Part shown: piece by piece, positions 35,787 through 46,932 of the stretch
Position numbering within the stretch: position 1 is the first letter of the stretch
How the letters are laid out: each line of letters opens with the position of its first letter
Origin: Siphonodentalium dalli
Lineage: Eukaryota > Mollusca > Scaphopoda > Gadilida > Siphonodentaliidae
Assembly (NCBI GenBank): GCA_032622095.1
Contig: CP136068.1
Location: 63,390,025-63,454,024, forward strand
Direction: 5' to 3'
DNA length: 64,000 bases
Notes under the pieces: model-generated
Database searches by the model: none
Told to the model about the DNA's origin: nothing
The model's input: only the letters and a program-made list of their open reading frames with translations
Made by a program: the position numbers and the translations under genes

Positions 35787-38700
35787 TGTCCCCTGAAATT
35801 TTCTGAGGACTATTGTAATCAGCCGCGTCAGTCCGTCTGTCTAGCCGTCCGTCCGGAGTTATAACTCCAGTAATGATCATCCGATTTGATTGAAACTTGG
35901 TATGTAGGTGTCTCAACCAAGAACACAGGTGCTCAACAATTCTGGGTTTGATCCGATGTTCTTTTATGGAGTTATTTCCATTTTTTCATCTTTTTTTTTA
36001 CTTAGAAAATTTCTCACTTTTTCGGTTTCCGGATGATATCTCAAGTTTGGATCTTTTAATTACAAATTCCATTTTTATGTGGATCAGTCATATCAAGATA
36101 TAGGTTGAGCTCGAATTTGAGTTTGATCCGATGATTTTTCCTAGAGTTATGGACTTTTTTCGACTTAGAAAATTCAATTTTTCATCTTTTTTCTTTGGTT
36201 TCTGGATGATAACTCAAGTTTGGACTGTTCAATTGGAAATTCTGTTTTTTTTGTGGGTCGTTCATATCAAAATACAGATCAAGTTCGAATTTGAGTTTGA
36301 TCCAATGATTTTACCCAGAGTTATGGGCCTTTCGACTTTGAAAAACATTTTTATAATTGTATGAGGGTACCTTCATGGTGTAATCAACTCGATATTTGAA
36401 ACTTCAGAGTATTGTTACCCACATATTGGAGATGTGCAACATGTATATAGATGACGGAAAAATTATTTCTTTACGGAATTATTAACCCTTTCGACTTAGA
36501 ACATTTCAACATTTTTAGCTCAACTTACTTTGTAAGTTTGAGCTATTGCCATGGGTTGGCGTCCGTCGTCCCTGTGTCCGTCAACTATTTCCTTTGGCGC
36601 GGGCTACAGGTCGTACCTTTGGTCTGATCTTTATGAAATTTGTCATGAATGTTGACATTGACATGTAGATGGGAACGAGTCATTTTGAGGTCATTCGGCC
36701 AAAAAACATGGCCCCTGGTGGCCATCTTGGATTTCAAAATTAAATCCATTGGCGCGGTCTACAGGTCGTACTGTTCGTCTGATCATCATGAAATTTGTCA
36801 TGGATGTTAATATTGACATGTAGATGGGAACGAGTCATTTTGGGGTCGTTCGGCCAAAAACATGGCAACCAGCAGCCATCTTGGATTTTACTCTTTGCAT
36901 GACTAAATCCTTTGGCGCGGGCTACAGGTTGTAGCTTTGGTCGGATCTTCATGAAATTTGTCATGGATGTTAAGAATGACATGTAGATGGGAACAAGTCC
37001 TTTTGGGGTCATTCGGCCAAAAAACATGGCCGCTGGTGGCCATCTTGGATTTCAAAATTAAATCTATTGGCGCGGTCTACAGGTCGTACTATTCGTCTGA
37101 TCATCATGAAATTTGTCATGGTTGTTAATATTGACATGTAGATGGGAAAGAATCATTTTGGTGTCGTTCGGCCAAAAAACATGGCCACCAGCAGCCATAT
37201 TGGATGTTACTCTTTGCATGACTAAATCCTTTGGCACAGGCTACAGGTCGTACCTTTGGGCAGATCATTATGAGATCTGTCATGGCTGTTGCCATTGACA
37301 TGTAGATGGGAACGAGTCATTTTGGCGTCATTCGCCAAAAAAACATGGCCGCTGGTGGACATCTTGGATTTCAAAATTAAATCCATTGGCGCTGGCTACA
37401 GGTCGTACTATTCGTCTGATCATCAGGAAATTTGTCATGGATGTTAATATTGACATGTAGATGGGAACGAGTCATTTTGGGTCGTTCGGCCAAAAAACAT
37501 GGCCGCCAGCAGCCATATTGGATTTTACTCTTTGCATGACTAAATCCTTTGGCGCGGGCTACAGGTCGTAGCTTTGGTCGGATCTTCATGAAATTTGTCA
37601 TGGATGTTAACAATGACATGTAGATGGGAACGAGTCCTTTTGGGGTCATTCGGCCAAAAAACATGGCCACCAGCAGCCATATTGGATGTTACTCTTTGCA
37701 TGACTAAATCCTTTGGCACAGGCTACAGGTCGTACCTTTGGGCAGATCATTATGAGATCTGTCATGGCTGTTGCCATTGACATGTAGATGGGAACGAGTC
37801 ATTTTGAGGTCATTCGGCCAAAAAACATGGCCCCTGGTGGCCATCTTGGATTTCAAAATTAAATCCATTGGCGCGGTCTACAGGTCGTACTGTTCGTCTG
37901 ATCATCATGAAATTTGTCATGGATGTTAATATTGACATGTAGATGGGAACGAGTCATTTTGGGGTCGTTCGGCCAAAAACATGGCAACCAGCAGCCATCT
38001 TGGATTTTACTCTTTGCATGACTAAATCTTTTGGCGCGGGCTACAGGTTGTAGCTTTGGTCGGATCTTCATGAAATTTGTCATGGATGTTAAGAATGACA
38101 TGTAGATGGGAACGAGTCCTTTTGGGGTCATTCGGCCAAAAAACATGGCCGCTGGTGGCCATCTTGGATTTCAAAATTAAATCTATTGGCGCGGTCTATA
38201 GGTCGTACTATTCGTCTGATCATCATGAAATTTGTCATGGTTGTTAATATTGACATGTAGATGGGAAAGAATTATTTTGGTGTCGTTCGGCCAAAAAACA
38301 TGGCCACCAGCAGCCATATTGGATGTTACTCTTTGCATGACTAAATCCTTTGGCACAGGCTACAGGTCGTACCTTTGGGCAGATCATTATGAGATCTGTC
38401 ATGGCTGTTGCCATTGACATGTAGATGGGAACGAGTCATTTTGGCGTCATTTGCCAAAAAAACATGGCCGCTGGTGGACATCTTGGATTTCAAAATTAAA
38501 TCCATTGGCGCTGGCTACAGGTCGTACTATTCGTCTGATCATCATGAAATTTGTCATGGATGTTAACAATGACATGTAGATGGGAACGAGTCCTTTTGGG
38601 GTCATTCGGCCAAAAAACATGGCCGCCAGCAGCCATCTTGGATTTTACTCTTTGCATGACTAAATCCTTTGGCACAGGCTACAGGTTGTATCTTTGGTTA

Positions 38701-39033
38701 GATCATTATGAGATTTGTCTTGGCTGTTTGGCTGCCGGTGGCCATTTTAGAATTTACTCTTTGCATCACTAAATCCTTTGGCACACCATACTCACCACAT
38801 CCCTGATCCGATCATCATGGAACTTGTCATGAATATTGATATTGACATGTTCATCTTGTCTTACTTGGACATTTCAATTAACACCTTTCCTATTCCTCCA
38901 TTTACTGTCAACCATTAAATTATTCCCCTACCTATGTTGAGCTACAGTGTCATTGACACTTTCATTTTTATTCTCTTTAACAAAGTGGCGTCGACTTGCC
39001 ACGTTTTCGGGGGACACTGTGGTCGGCTGACCT
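35787..39033. mobile_element. TIR element A, copy 2, inserted in the outer repeat and itself interrupted
   Basis: The left end TGTCCCCTGAAATTTTC and the right end GTTTTCGGGGGACACTGTGGTCGGCTGACC match copy 1 at 2136-3050. TTTAT flanks both sides (35782-35786, 39034-39038). The interior unit GAGGGTACCTTCATGGTG is at 36363. Sequence from 36517 to 38963 is a later repeat B insertion. Confidence 0.8.
36517..38963 (+). mobile_element. Full-length Helentron-like repeat B with higher-order tandem core
   Basis: The 5' end is AGCTCAACTTACTTTGTAAG; the 3' end is GTTGAGCTACAGTGTCATTGACACTTTC with the hairpin GTGTCA-T-TGACAC. ATTTTT flanks both sides. The core consists of ~159-bp units alternating CATGGCC(G/A)C(T/C)GGTGGCCATCTTGG and CAGCAGCCAT. 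Diagnostic variants repeat 1119 bp apart (for example GGCCCCTGGTGGCC at 36711 and 37830, GTCATGGTTGTTAATATT at 37117 and 38236), giving a seven-unit higher-order period. Frames of 60-97 codons on both strands are repeat translations. Confidence 0.85.
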
Positions 39034-39244
39034 TTTATTGGATAATTGTTTGGATAATTTACATGCATGTTTATATATATGATCACCTCCAGACTGGAGC
39101 TAATGATTTTGAATGATTTTCGATGAAAAACATGGCCGCTGGCAGCCATCTTGGATATTACTCTTTGCAAGACTAAATCATTTGGCACACCCTACAGACC
39201 CCATCCGTCATCTGGTCATTACCAAACTTCATATGGATCTTTGG

Positions 39245-39428
39245 TGATAATTGAAATAAACTCACAAGTCAACTACATGTAAGCTGTTGTCCCATCCACT
39301 ATTTGCATTCAGCTGGCTGCCACATCACTTCCTGTTGGAGTTATCCCTCTTGTATCAGTCTATCCAGTGTTGTAGTATGTCTATAGTGTTACTGTTCATT
39401 ACTGTACACATATATCTATTCACTAACA
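39245..39428 (-). repeat. 3' LTR of Copia element
   Basis: 184 bp, TGTTAGTGAATAG...TTTCAATTATCA on the minus strand (TG...CA ends), about 95% identical to the 5' LTR. Confidence 0.88.
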
Positions 39429-39442
39429 ACTCCCCTCTTTTT
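39429..39442 (-). other. Polypurine tract of Copia element
   Basis: Minus strand AAAAAGAGGGGAGT directly abuts the TG of the 3' LTR; this is where plus-strand priming would occur. Confidence 0.75.
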
Positions 39443-39499
39443 ACATTTGAAGATTCCTTCTTCACTTATACACCATTATATTAGTCTTATATACATATC

Positions 39500-39680
39500 C
39501 TGATATCAAATTTTAAGTGAAGGCTCCTTTCTCCAGCACTCTCAGAAGTGCCAGAGGTGATGCACCTTCTTGGTTCAGCAATCTGTTAGCATCGATTGAG
39601 ATTTATTCCATTCAACTGATTGAATCATCTTGCTGTGAAGAAGTTCCCTGACGGAATTTATATGCATACGAAGCCTTTTT
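39500..39680 (-). pseudogene. Copia RNase H, C-terminal piece
   Basis: Minus frame reads RMHINSVRELLHSKMIQSVE, then LTDC, an in-frame TGA, then TKKGASPLALLRVLE before TAA. This is the usual C-terminal end of Copia polyproteins (ADCLTKKGAS). It is separated from the N-terminal piece by repeat B at 39681-40823. Confidence 0.7.
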
Positions 39681-40823
39681 AGCTCAACTTACTTTGAAGT
39701 TTGAGCTATTGCCATGGTTTGGCGTCCGTCGTCCGTCGTCCGTGAGTCCGTCAACAATTTCCTTTGGCGCGGGCTACAGGTCGTACCTTTGGTCTGATCT
39801 TTATGAGATTTGTCATGAATGTTGACATTGACATGTAGATGGGAACGAGTCATTTTGGTGTCATTCGTCCTAAAAACATGGCCGGATTTCAAAATTCAAT
39901 CCATTGGCGCGGGCTACAGGTCGTACTGTTCGTCTGATCATCATGAAATTTGTCATGGATGTTCATATTGACATGTAGATGGGAACGAGTGATTTTGGGG
40001 TCGTTCGGCCAAAAAACATGGCCGCCAGCAGCCATCTTGGATTTTACTTTTTGCATGACTAAATCCTTTGGCACGGGCTACACGTCGTAGCTTTGGTCGG
40101 AACTTCATGAAATTTGTCATGGATGTTAACAATGACATGTAGATGTGAAAGAGTCATTTTGGGGTCGTTTGGCCGAAAAACATGGCCCTGGTGGCCATCT
40201 TGGATTTCAAATTTCAATTCATTGGCGCGGGCTACAGGTCGTACTGTTCGTCTGATTATCATGAAATATGTCATAGATGTTAATATTGACATGTTGATGG
40301 GAACGAGTCATTTTGGGGTTGTTCGGCCAAAAAACATGGCCGCCAGCAGCCATCTTGGATTTTACTCTTTACATGACTAAATCCTTTGGCGCGGGCTACA
40401 GGTCGTAGCTTTGGTCGAAACTTCATGAAATTTGTCATGGATGTTAACAATGACATGTAGATGGGAACGAATCATTTTGGGGTCATTCGGCTGAAAAACA
40501 TGGCTGCCAGCAGCCATCTTGGATTTTATTCTTTGCATGACTATATCCTTTGGCACGGGCTACAGGTCGTAGCTTTGGTCAGATCTTCATGAAATTTGTC
40601 ATGGATGTTAACAATGACACGTAGATGGGAACGAGTCCTTTTGGGGTCAATTGGCCAAAAAAACATGGCCGCCAGCAGCCATCTTGGATTTTACTCTTTG
40701 CATGACTAAATCCTTTGGCACAGGTTAGACATTTCAATTAGCACCTTTCCTATTCCTCCATTTACTGTCAACCATTAAATTATTCCCCTACCTAAGTTGA
40801 GCTACAGTGTCATTGACACTTTC
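39681..40823 (+). mobile_element. Repeat B inserted in Copia RNase H
   Basis: AGCTCAACTTACTTTGAAG start and AAGTTGAGCTACAGTGTCATTGACACTTTC end, both complete, with about six ~159-bp core units. It splits the RNase H frame between VCE and RMHINS. Confidence 0.85.
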
Positions 40824-41118
40824 ATTTCACAGACATAGTTTGTTGATTTAAGTGCATCATAAAGAGAATAGTTGTCAGTCACACACTCCAATGATAGAAG
40901 TTTTGAGTTGATAGTTCCTGTTGAGCAATAAAGATGGCTGTGTCAATTCCATCTGCCATTGCAAGAGTTTCTGCGGCTACCGTGCTTCTCACTATTCTAC
41001 GAAGTCTCCTAGATTGCCAAGCAAGAGACCTCCAATTCTTTCCATTTCTGTAATTCAAGTACTTTTGCATCATCAAAAGATATGTCTTCTGATATAAACA
41101 CTTCTTCAGTAGTTTCAA
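40824..41118 (-). pseudogene. Copia RNase H, N-terminal piece
   Basis: Minus frame with WQSRRLRRIVRSTVAAETLA and MADGIDTAIFIAQQEL, then (frame changed) ECVTDNYSLYDALKSTNYV. The AAETLA Glu and the TDNYSL Asp are RNase H signature residues of this Copia group. Upstream VLELQKWKE belongs to the pre-RT linker, showing the deletion of the polymerase. Confidence 0.75.
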
Positions 41119-41902
41119 CAGATGTGGATGGCTCAGACAATCTCAAGTTTTCCAAAGAGCTTTATATATCTATTGATTGCTTTGTTCCAGCAAGATCTCC
41201 AGGTTCAGAATACTCAATATTAAGCCAATGATTATACGTCCCAGTAGATTGCTTGCTCGAGACAAAACTTTGAATGTAACAGTCCCTTAATCATTATCAA
41301 ATGAGAAATATTGTCCAAGAATGTACTGACACAGAGTATTTTTGAGTTGAATCCTCAGCTACATCTGGTTATGAATTGTCACACACTTGTTCTTCATCAG
41401 AATCAAACTGATTACTAGATTTTCCTTCTTGGTTATTCACACTCATCAGGAAAAGATTCCATACGATCATCTGACGAGTTTGTCCTTTTTGTCAGACGAC
41501 ATTTATGCACATGTACATCACACGGTACATCAAAGAAAAAAGCTGACGCATAACTCAGATGAATGGTTGTCACTTTGTTGCAAAATCAGATTTCTGAGAA
41601 TTTCTTATGTCATTCATGTTATAATTACTTTTGAGAAATTGTCAAAAATGTCTGCCTGGGTAGGGCCAGTTACTTGCTTAATGCAAGTAAATTGTGGAAA
41701 TTAAGATTGACAGAGAGGGCTGCTTTTACTACGTGTATACATTGGCCCCTACATAGTATCCTTTACAAATATTTTTTCTCACTTCATTATCATTGCTAAC
41801 ACCCAACATACTTTACCGTACGAATTTCACTCACACCGTATAAAAAGAAGTCACTCGGGATGAAATTATTTCACATCATTTTTGTCTGGTTCATTCATTT
41901 TT

Positions 41903-42236
41903 AGCTCACCGGAGACGAAGTCTCCGGTGGAGCTATAGTCATCACTCCTTGTCCGTCTGTCCGTATGTCTATCCGTTCATCTGTCATCTTCTTCTCCAGA
42001 ACTATAAGACCGAATGGGTTCATATCTGGTGTGGATGTTCCCTAAGTGACTCACATTCAGATTTGTTCAAATGATTTCACCATGTCAATTAGTTGCAAAA
42101 CCAGGGCCATAACTATTTCTCCATGGTAATTCTTAGAACGACTTCTTCTCAAGAACCATTGGGACGATTTAGCTTATATTTGGTATGGAGGGTCCTTGGG
42201 TGACTGGGGTTCAGATTTGTTGAAATTGGGTCACTG
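41903..42236 (+). mobile_element. Second Helentron-like family (AGCTCACCGGAG), truncated, inside Copia
   Basis: Begins after TTTTT with AGCTCACCGGAGAC-GAAG-GTCTCCGGTGGAGCT-type hairpin (one bulged base), then CCGTCTGTCCGTATG and diverged ~165-bp units (CCATAACTATTTCTCCATGG, GGTATGGAGGGTCC). It ends inside the element where gag sequence resumes near 42237. Confidence 0.65.
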
Positions 42237-42848
42237 GGTCAAATTATCCACTGGTTCTCTCTTGATTTGTACATATTCTGCACCACCACTAGAATGACAG
42301 TCACTGAATATCCATTTGAGAGCTGATTTCATTAGATCGAAAGTGATGTCCTGACATGCTGTCAACGCCAATTGTTGATCCTTCTTTGATAAGTTTGAAT
42401 ATTCCAATAATTTGAAAGCTAACACTGGTGAAGGAAGAGTCATGTCATATTTTTTTGATTTGTTATACCTGTGTTCAAACTCCTGAATATATTCCGATAT
42501 CATCATTTCACTGCTACGACGAAAGCTTTTGAATGCACTGTCAATTTTATCCTGTCTACAACGAAAACTTTTGAATGCACTGTCAATTTTATCCTGTTTG
42601 AAGGCTGAATCCAACTTTCTCAGCAAAGTCTTCATGCCATCTTCCTTTGCAAGGTCTGCAGCTGCTATTTCCAAAGAAATTTCCTTTGCTGTTCCAGACA
42701 GAGAAAGTACAACAGCCAAAGCTTGCTTCTTTTTATCTAAGTCTGTGACCAACTGCCACATTTCCAGCTCATTTTTCCAACTTGCATAACTAGTATGAGC
42801 ATCAAGCATTAGTGGAATCTTGTAATTATGTTGTCCTTGCTGAGCCAT
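42231..42848 (-). pseudogene. Copia gag-like protein, 3' truncated
   Basis: Start chosen at the ATG at 42848 (MAQQGQHNYKIPLMLDAHTS), the first Met after the primer site; an upstream in-frame Met lies in the LTR. It shows the UBN2-like gag pattern YASWKNELEMWQLVTDLDKK, QALAVVLSLSG, and EYIQEFEHRYNKSKKYDMTL. A 42-bp internal duplication repeats QDKIDSAFKSFRC/R. The end merges with the insertion at 42236, so the zinc knuckle is lost. Confidence 0.8.
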
Positions 42849-42860
42849 CTTGTTCCTTTG

Positions 42861-42871
42861 CTCTGCTACCA
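42861..42871 (-). other. Primer binding site (initiator Met tRNA)
   Basis: TGGTAGCAGAG on the minus strand, one base after the 5' LTR, complements the 3' end of animal initiator methionine tRNA. Duplicated at 43455-43465. Confidence 0.8.
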
Positions 42872-42872
42872 C

Positions 42873-43057
42873 TGATAATTGAAATAAACTCACAATTCAA
42901 CTACATGTAAGCTGTTGTCTCCATCCACCAGATGCATTCAGCTGGCTGCCACATCACTTCCTGTTGGAGTTATCCCTCTTGTATCGGTCTATCCAGTGTT
43001 GTAGTATGTCTATAGAGTTACTGTTCATTACTGTACTCATATATCTATTCACTAACA
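42873..43057 (-). repeat. 5' LTR of Copia element
   Basis: 185 bp, TG...CA on the minus strand; the partner is at 39245-39428. A further copy at 43467-43651 belongs to the tandem duplication. Confidence 0.88.
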
Positions 43058-43078
43058 TTTGGGATTACCTCTAGATGG

Positions 43079-43672
43079 TATATATTCCGATATCATCATT
43101 TCACTGCTACGACGAAAGCTTTTGAATGCACTGTCAATTTTATCCTGTCTACAACGAAAACTTTTGAATGCACTGTCAATTTTATCCTGTTTGAAGGCTG
43201 AATCCAACTTTCTCAGCAAAGTCTTCATGCCATCTTCCTTTGCAAGGTCTGCAGCTGCTATTTCCAAAGAAATTTCCTTTGCTGTTCCAGACAGAGAAAG
43301 TACAACAGCCAAAGCTTGCTTCTTTTTTATCTAAGTCTGTGACCAACTGCCACATTTCCAGCTCATTTTTCCAACTTGCATAACTAGTATGAGCATCAAG
43401 CATTAGTGGAATCTTGCAATTATGTTGTCCTTGCTGAGCCATCTTGTTCCTTTGCTCTGCTACCACTGATAATTGAAATAAACTCACAATTCAACTACAT
43501 GTAAGCTGTTGTCTCCATCCACCAGATGCATTCAGCTGGCTGCCACATCACTTCCTGTTGGAGTTATCCCTCTTGTATCGGTCTATCCAGTGTTGTAGTA
43601 TGTCTATAGAGTTACTGTTCATTACTGTACTCATATATCTATTCACTAACATTTGGGATTACCTCTAGATGG
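43079..43672 (-). repeat. Tandem duplicate of the Copia 5' end plus target flank
   Basis: 42487-43078 is copied as 43080-43672, about 593 bp, including gag 5' half, primer site, LTR, TSD and TTTGGGATTACCTCTAGATGG of the host repeat. Because it includes flanking DNA, it arose after integration by unequal exchange or replication slippage. Copies differ by an added T in a T run near 43325 (frameshift) and a few bases. Confidence 0.88.
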
Positions 43673-44284
43673 AAATAATCAATTTTTTTCAGAAATTTTT
43701 TAAAAGCATGGCCTCCGGCTGCCATCTTGGATTTCAAATTTGAATCCATCGCTGAACCCTGCAGGCCAGCCTGATGAAAAACAGGCGCCGGCAGCCATCT
43801 TGAATTTTATTCTTTGCATGACTAAATGCTTTGACACACCATACAGACCACATCCCTCATCCGATCATCACCAAACTTCATATGGATCTTTTGGGGACCA
43901 CTGGATGGGGGCCATAAAAAGTTTTCGTATTTCATTGAAAATACATGGCCGCCAACAGCCATCTTGGATTTTACTATTTTATGACTAAATCCTTCGGCGC
44001 ACCCAAGAGGCTAACTCCCTCATCCGATCAGCACCAACTTCATATGGATTTTCAGAGTGATCTCTAGATTGGAGCCATCTCAGATTTTACTCTTTCTATT
44101 AGTATTACTGCATCCTTTGGCACTCCCTACAGCCAAACTTTTTCATCCGATTAATCCTAAACTATTTATGGATCTTCAGGGTTACTTAGGCATATAAACT
44201 GTCCGAATTCCCTATCGCTCTATGGACTGTAATATATGGCAGGATCCCATTTCCAAGTTGAGCTACAATGTCATTGATACTTTC

Positions 44285-45487
44285 ATTTATTTCACCCAAT
44301 GTGTATGCGCCGAATTCCAAAAAAAAGATGTGTCTGTGGATCGCAGTTAATTTTGAAAGCAAAAGTAAAACAAGAATGCAGGAGTCGAGGTCACATGAAA
44401 TTCACAGAATTTTATTATTGTATCAAAAACAAATTCCAATTATACTTCATGATTCCGTTCAGAAATCTTTGGGAATGAGAGTGTTAACATAGCTTATCAC
44501 TGCTGCGGTAATCAGCATTGCGTTACATGTACCAAGATCTAGGTCAGCTGGAAAATGTCCCGGTCTGACAATATATCGTTTGTCAGATTATCGACTAATT
44601 TTCAACTAATACGAAATTCTAATATTCTCCAGGTCTCGGGGACCCTAGTCAGTATGTGATGTCTCACTTGTGAGATAGAATTCTGCATAGATCCTGCATG
44701 ATTCTGACTTTTCAACAAAATCGAAGTTCACGAGGCTGCCAATGGGGATTTTGCCCGATTATTATTTTCAGTTTTCGTAGGACTATACATTGGTTCTAAA
44801 TCAAACCTAATGTCGCTGGATACATTGTTCACCTTATTAGTGGAATCAGAATGTGTGCATATGTCAACAACATGAGCAAAGTATCGGTTTCGGACTGCTT
44901 GCTAAAACATTCAGTCACTGTGGTCCCCACATCTCCACCAAGTACTACGTATGTGGTTCGCTCTACATCCACGTGCTTGCATTGCGTCATTGCCAATTAT
45001 TGATGTTCGCCAACGTGTGCATAGTGCACGGCCGGTAACGAGTTAACGAAGTTGTCCAGTTTGTTTTGGTCATTCAAACTGGGTCAATAATGCGCCGTCT
45101 GAACGATGTTCAAGGCAATCTTAATGAAACGCTTGTGTGAGCTTATTCAAACGACTGATTTTGCATTGGTTTAACTTGCTTGACACAGTGGTCAAGCTTC
45201 ACTCTACTCTTGCAGTTGAAGTTCCGCATTGTATCGTTTGCTTGTTTTTGATGTACGCCACATTATTATCTGATTGCGATTTTCAAGAATCTTCTGCTGG
45301 TAAAAAGAAGTCACAGGGATATTGGTTATGGATATCCGTCCTGTCACGATGACTTTATGAGAAACAGTATTTTTTAGAGAAGAGGCCCTGCTGTATGTTA
45401 CACCAGTTTGTCCTTGAAACAAAGACATATCAAACAGACATTAAGTATGTGGGTTTCATGCATGGTTAACCGGGGAATGATCTTAGT
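44285..45487. other. Non-coding with one diverged repeat
   Basis: 44995-45235 (TTATTGATGTTCGCCAACG ... GATTTTGCATTGGTTTAA ... TCACTCTACTCTTG) recurs in shorter form at 50148-50310. No gene recognised. Confidence 0.45.
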
Positions 45488-45815
45488 GTGATAACACTGG
45501 TTCTGGACAAAAACATGTGCATCAAAGAGGGTGTCGTGAAAGTCCTGAATGATGTATTTAAAGTCAACAGAATAATTCTGGCATTCGAAGAGACAGAAAA
45601 GCAGATATCACAGATGGTTCAAGCTTGTGGACAGAAACATGTGCAACAAAGAGGGTGTCGTGGATGTCCTGAATGTTGTAGTCAAAGTCAACATAACATT
45701 TCTCGCATTCGAAGAGACAGAAAAGCAGTTATCACAGATAGTTAAGCTAAGTAAATTTGCCATGGCGAAATTATTTTCTCACCGATCTGAACATGGAAAT
45801 CAGCCAGTACTTTAA
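45488..45815 (+). other. Duplicated coding-like segment, unrecognised
   Basis: Two copies 124 bp apart give similar peptides in different frames: CIKEGVVKVLNDVFKVNRII...LAFEETEKQISQ from 45488, and CNKEGVVDVLNVVVKVNITF...LAFEETEKQLSQ from 45627. A 124-bp period shifts frame, yet each copy is open in its own matching frame. This may be a decayed duplicated exon; the short length allows chance. No family recognised. Confidence 0.3.
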
Positions 45816-46932
45816 CATTATCACGACTAGGCAATTAAATACAGTCTAGATATTATCATTTTACAACCAATTTGTCGAATTTGGAGCAAGACTACACTGA
45901 AAGTCCTTTTCGAACACAAGAATCAGTGACATGGCTCTGTCATTAGTCGCTCTAGTCTGCCATATAGTGTATATTCATATAATATATAATTCTAGATAAT
46001 ATGCATGAGATCAATTGCGTTACGAAATGTATCCATGTTGGATTTTCCATGCCACTTAGGTCATTTCATTTTCTAGAAAAACCATGTGCTGCCATATAAT
46101 TGTTGAGAAATGAAAATCGATTGCTGTTTAAAAATTATAAATACAGTTTCCATCATATCGGCACGCAACAGTTAATCAATTAAATCATAAGGTAACGCAC
46201 AATAAAGCGGTTAAATTTGACAAATTGTGTATCAAAATTAGTAGCTCGCAAATTATTGCGAATATATATATTATTTGGAATAATCATTTTCGTATGTTTA
46301 TCGGCGACATTTCGCACTGTATATAAATTATTACTGATGTTACGCCCACACTATGGGTGTTTACTGCTTCGCTGTTCGGGCCATGACAATGGAGCGACGG
46401 GGATATCTGACAGGACAACACATTTCGGGTTTCACTACAATTTTTTGAAATATCACGATTGGCGTGATTAGACGAAATTTTTTGGTATTAATAATTTAGT
46501 GTCACATTCTTTCAGAAGGCGAAACATTTTGGTGGTTTCTATATTAATTGATTCGCAGAATAAGGTAACCCAATTTCCATTCTTTGCCTGTCTGCCGAGT
46601 ACGAAGTTATGTTATTTTGGCAGATAAGCCGGAATGCAAAAATAGAACTTTCTTCACCGATTTAATTTTTTTGTAGAGTTTCAGGCATATGTATCAAATT
46701 ACATGTCATTATACAGTATGCATAATAGTTCCAGATATTCCTTAATGTTATTATACAGTCAATGAGGGGCTCGACTTCACGCCCGTATCAACATAAGTTT
46801 TACACGTTGGTGCCATGCGTTGCCCATTCCACTATCCGTCAATTACTTTCATTACGCGGTGTACATAGATTCGTAACTTAGTTTATGACTGGAGACATAA
46901 AGTAACTCTAAATTAAAATAAACATATTTGAG
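45816..46932. other. AT-rich non-coding interval
   Basis: No repeat family recognised. An 84-codon frame at 46217-46471 with a hydrophobic start (IYILFGIIIFVCLSATF) is unsupported by splice signals or context. Confidence 0.4.

Larger units (their letters stand above)
39245..43057 (-). mobile_element. Copia-like LTR retrotransposon, internally deleted
   Basis: On the minus strand in order: 5' LTR 42873-43057, primer site, gag 42848-42231, remains of the pre-RT linker (41040-41700), RNase H in two pieces (41040-40824 and 39680-39500), polypurine tract and 3' LTR 39245-39428. TTTGG is duplicated at 39240-39244 and 43058-43062, a 5-bp duplication as expected. The linker (EVFISEDISFDDAKVLELQ) runs straight into RNase H, so protease-integrase and reverse transcriptase cores are deleted. 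Two later repeats sit inside. It cannot encode its own replication. Confidence 0.88.
35529..44284 (+). mobile_element. Outer Helentron-like repeat hosting a nest of insertions
   Basis: Begins TTTTT|AGCTCAACTTGACAAAGTC and ends AAGTTGAGCTACAATGTCATTGATACTTTC. Its own sequence occupies 35529-35786, 39039-39244 and 43652-44284; these align in order with the uninterrupted relative at 33541-34468 (CCCTGCAGCTCACATTTAT then TTGGATAATT..., and CATATGGATCTTTGG then GATTACCTCTAGATGG). Subterminal inverted repeats (AGCTCAACTT/AAGTTGAGCT), a 3' hairpin and insertion in T runs match published HINE/DINE-type non-autonomous Helentrons; that class is inference. Confidence 0.75.

Noticed and set aside
36740-40292. 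Many 60-97 codon frames (SWMLTMTCRWERV, AMFFGRMTPKGLV)
   Set aside because: All come from the ~159-bp repeat B unit on both strands; none has a start context, domain or consistent length.
42529-43334. Plus-strand ORFs NALSILSCLQRKLLN
   Set aside because: Antisense of the Copia gag and its tandem duplicate.
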